Positions 62,646-64,000 of a DNA stretch of 64,000 nt are shown here, piece by piece. Both the position numbers and the translations under genes were made by a program. How positions within the stretch are numbered: position 1 is the stretch's first letter; every line of letters begins with the position of its first letter. The notes beneath the pieces are model-generated. The model made no database searches. It saw nothing but the letters and a program-made list of their open reading frames with translations, and was not told where the DNA came from. This DNA is from CBDIHP01 sp965279195 (GTDB taxonomy: Bacteria > Planctomycetota > Planctomycetia > Isosphaerales > Isosphaeraceae): NCBI GenBank assembly GCA_965279195.1, contig CBDIHP010000018.1, positions 15,255 to 79,254 on the forward strand, read 5' to 3'.

Positions 62646-63367
62646 TCACTCCTTCATCGCGGCCTTCATCGTCTTGCGGATCTGGATGTACTGTTCGAGG
62701 TCGAACGCGTCCGACTTCGACATGTCCAGGGCGCGGCTTCTCGACCCGCTCGACCTCGGCGCAGGCCTCGGCCAGGCGCGGGGCGATCTCGTGGGGGATC
62801 AGGCAGACGCCGTGCTTGTCGGCGTGGATCAGGGTGCCGGGGGCGACCTCGACGCCGTAGATGTTCACGGGCTTGCCGAAGTCGCACGAGCCGGGACGTA
62901 GGCGTGGCTGACGCAGGGGTTGAGGCCGAAGAGGGCGAAGCCGAGGGCGGCGACCTCGTCCAGGTCGCGCGGGCAGCCGCTGGTGATGTGGCCGACGCAG
63001 CCGAGCTTCTTGTGGATCGACGCCGTGACCTCGCCGAAACTGCGCCCCCAGGCCAGGCGGGCTGTCGATGTCCTGGCCCACCGAGATCTTCGGGCCCGGC
63101 TGGGCGGCGACGTAGCGGAGGTAGTCGCCGAGTAGATCCGGCGTGGCCTCGCCCGATTCGGGCGGCGCGGCCTTGGTGACCGCGGTCACCGCGTAGCCGA
63201 CGATCGGCCCGGATCTCGGGCAGCAGGCTGCGGATCTGGTGCGGAAGGAACCCGACGTTGCGGGGGCGAAAATTGAAGATCTCGATGGCGTTGGCGATCG
63301 TCGGCGTGTTGTACCGCGCCAGCGCGGCAAGTTGCTCGTCGGAGAGGACCGGATAAGAAGACGACAT
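62646..63367 (-). pseudogene. rraA: RraA-like / HMG aldolase family gene with about four frameshifts
   Basis: Pieces of one RraA-family protein of about 240 aa appear in three frames. They run MSSSYPVLSDEQLAALAR..., then PIVGYAVTAVTKAAPP..., then SFGEVTASIHKKLGCVGHIT..., then DFGKPVNIYGVEVAPG..., and finally ALDMSKSDAFDLEQY... . Shifts fall near 63212, 63053, 62893 and 62735. Two are an extra G in a G-run and one a missing G. Family: aldolases, or RNase E inhibitors in name. Either a decayed gene or poor sequence. Confidence 0.8.
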
Positions 63368-63440
63368 CGCGTCGGGCTCCGCGGAGATACCGGGTTCATC
63401 ACGGGAAGCCCGATACGTTACCGCAAGGGAGCAGCCCTTT

Positions 63441-63665
63441 GTAGGGTACGCCGCGAGGCATCGGCAGCGTTCGCGCTGGGCGCGGGTCTCCAGACCCCGC
63501 CCCGACCTCCGCCTCGCCGTACCACCGGACCGGGTCTCCAGACCCATCCCATGGGCCCCACGACTACGGGTCTGGAGACCCGGTCCGGTGGTCCACTTCG
63601 ATCGACACGGGGGCGGGGTCTGGAGACCCGCGCCCGGCGCGAACGCGCGTCGCAGCGCACCCTAC
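63441..63665. repeat. Palindromic repeat family B with family D-like ends
   Basis: Outer GTAGGGTACG and CGCACCCTAC; inside, GCGCGGGTCTCCAGACCCCGCC pairs with GGCGGGGTCTGGAGACCCGCGC, and CCACCGGACCGGGTCTCCAG with CTGGAGACCCGGTCCGGTGG. Non-coding; same plan as 26597-26785. It fills most of the gap between rraA and sppA. Confidence 0.7.
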
Positions 63666-63669
63666 GGGG

Positions 63670-64000
63670 TCACCGGATCTTGATATCAAACGGCATCATC
63701 AGCACCACCGGCTCGCGGCGGAGCAGGGTGCGGAAGAGTTCGACCCGGGCGAGGGCCGAGCGGGCGGACTCGGGGGCGAGGGAGAGCAGGGGGGCGACGG
63801 CCTGGACGGAGACGTCGCGATCTTCCAGCGGCCCGAGGAGGCTTTCGAGGACGCCCATCGGCCTGGGGAGGATCAGGAGTTCCAGGTCCTTCGTCGGCGA
63901 GATCCCGGCGAGGTCCTTGGCCGAAGCGATGGCGTCGTTGAGAGTTCCGAGCGAATCCACCAGGCCGAGGCCATGCGCCTGGCGGCCGGTGTAGACGCGT
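63670..64000 (-). CDS. sppA: Signal peptide peptidase SppA (C-terminal part, 5' end beyond window)
   Basis: About 109 residues ending at 63670. The start of the visible part, RVYTGRQAHGLGLVDSLGTL, matches the C-terminal end of S49/SppA peptidase domains ('GRVwtG.qA...GLVDeiG'). The catalytic Ser and Lys lie outside the window. The rest is a less conserved tail. SppA degrades signal peptides in the membrane. Confidence 0.82.
   Translation of the reverse strand, partial: RVYTGRQAHGLGLVDSLGTLNDAIASAKDLAGISPTKDLELLILPRPMGVLESLLGPLEDRDVSVQAVAPLLSLAPESARSALARVELFRTLLRREPVVLMMPFDIKIR

Overview
The window is about 64 kb of very GC-rich DNA with long antisense open frames that come only from composition. 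Its gene content points to a planctomycete, most likely the Isosphaeraceae: a DUF1501 protein, a DUF1559 prepilin-like protein, a bacterial MfnB homologue (H4MPT-linked C1 metabolism), a very long multi-PDZ RseP, and many small lipoproteins. The family assignment is inference; no rRNA or tRNA is visible.

Layout. 1-6.6 kb (minus strand): a Tad/Flp pilus assembly operon, flp | small membrane protein - cpaA - cpaB - cpaE - ICMT-like methyltransferase - cpaF - tadB, running off the left edge. 7.6-14.9 kb (plus): a chemosensory operon (short orphan protein, CheW, sensorless MCP, hybrid CheA-REC, REC-PATAN-pseudoREC). 15.2-19.8 kb (plus): two coiled-coil proteins, an FGE-sulfatase-like protein, a P-loop GTPase and a GAP1-N-like partner, closed by a strong hairpin. 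20-30 kb: envelope and housekeeping genes (DUF1501, zinc-ribbon/HEAT membrane protein, YjbQ, SDR, CAP protein, rseP-dxr). 30-43.6 kb: phosphatase, membrane glycosyltransferase-like protein, thioredoxin lipoprotein, amidohydrolases, site-2 protease, degenerate M24 protein, response regulator, C45 hydrolase, esterase, guaA. 44-45.4 kb: four tandem Flp pilin genes; a sixth, divergent pilin lies at 41.4 kb. 45.5-64 kb: ubiB, pseudo-receiver, HTTM pair, DnaQ-WYL, DUF1559, mfnB, TIM-barrel isomerase, tandem Spy/LTXXQ-like proteins, BON protein, zincin, GT2, enolase-superfamily enzyme, broken rraA, and the 3' end of sppA.

Themes. The pilus machinery is at one end of the window and most of its pilins about 38 kb away. 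Five of the six pilins share a nearly invariant 90-nt core, which suggests recent duplication or gene conversion. The chemosensory array lies next to the GTPase cassette and could plausibly steer surface motility or a GTPase-switched response; that link is inferred from synteny only.

The DNA also carries several families of palindromic dispersed repeats. One has inserted in frame into the mfnB gene. Three genes (DUF486, an amidohydrolase, rraA) are broken by small indels, mostly in G/C runs, and these may be assembly errors. The best candidate for a poorly described system is the coiled-coil / FGE-like / GTPase / GAP1-like cassette at 15.2-19.8 kb.
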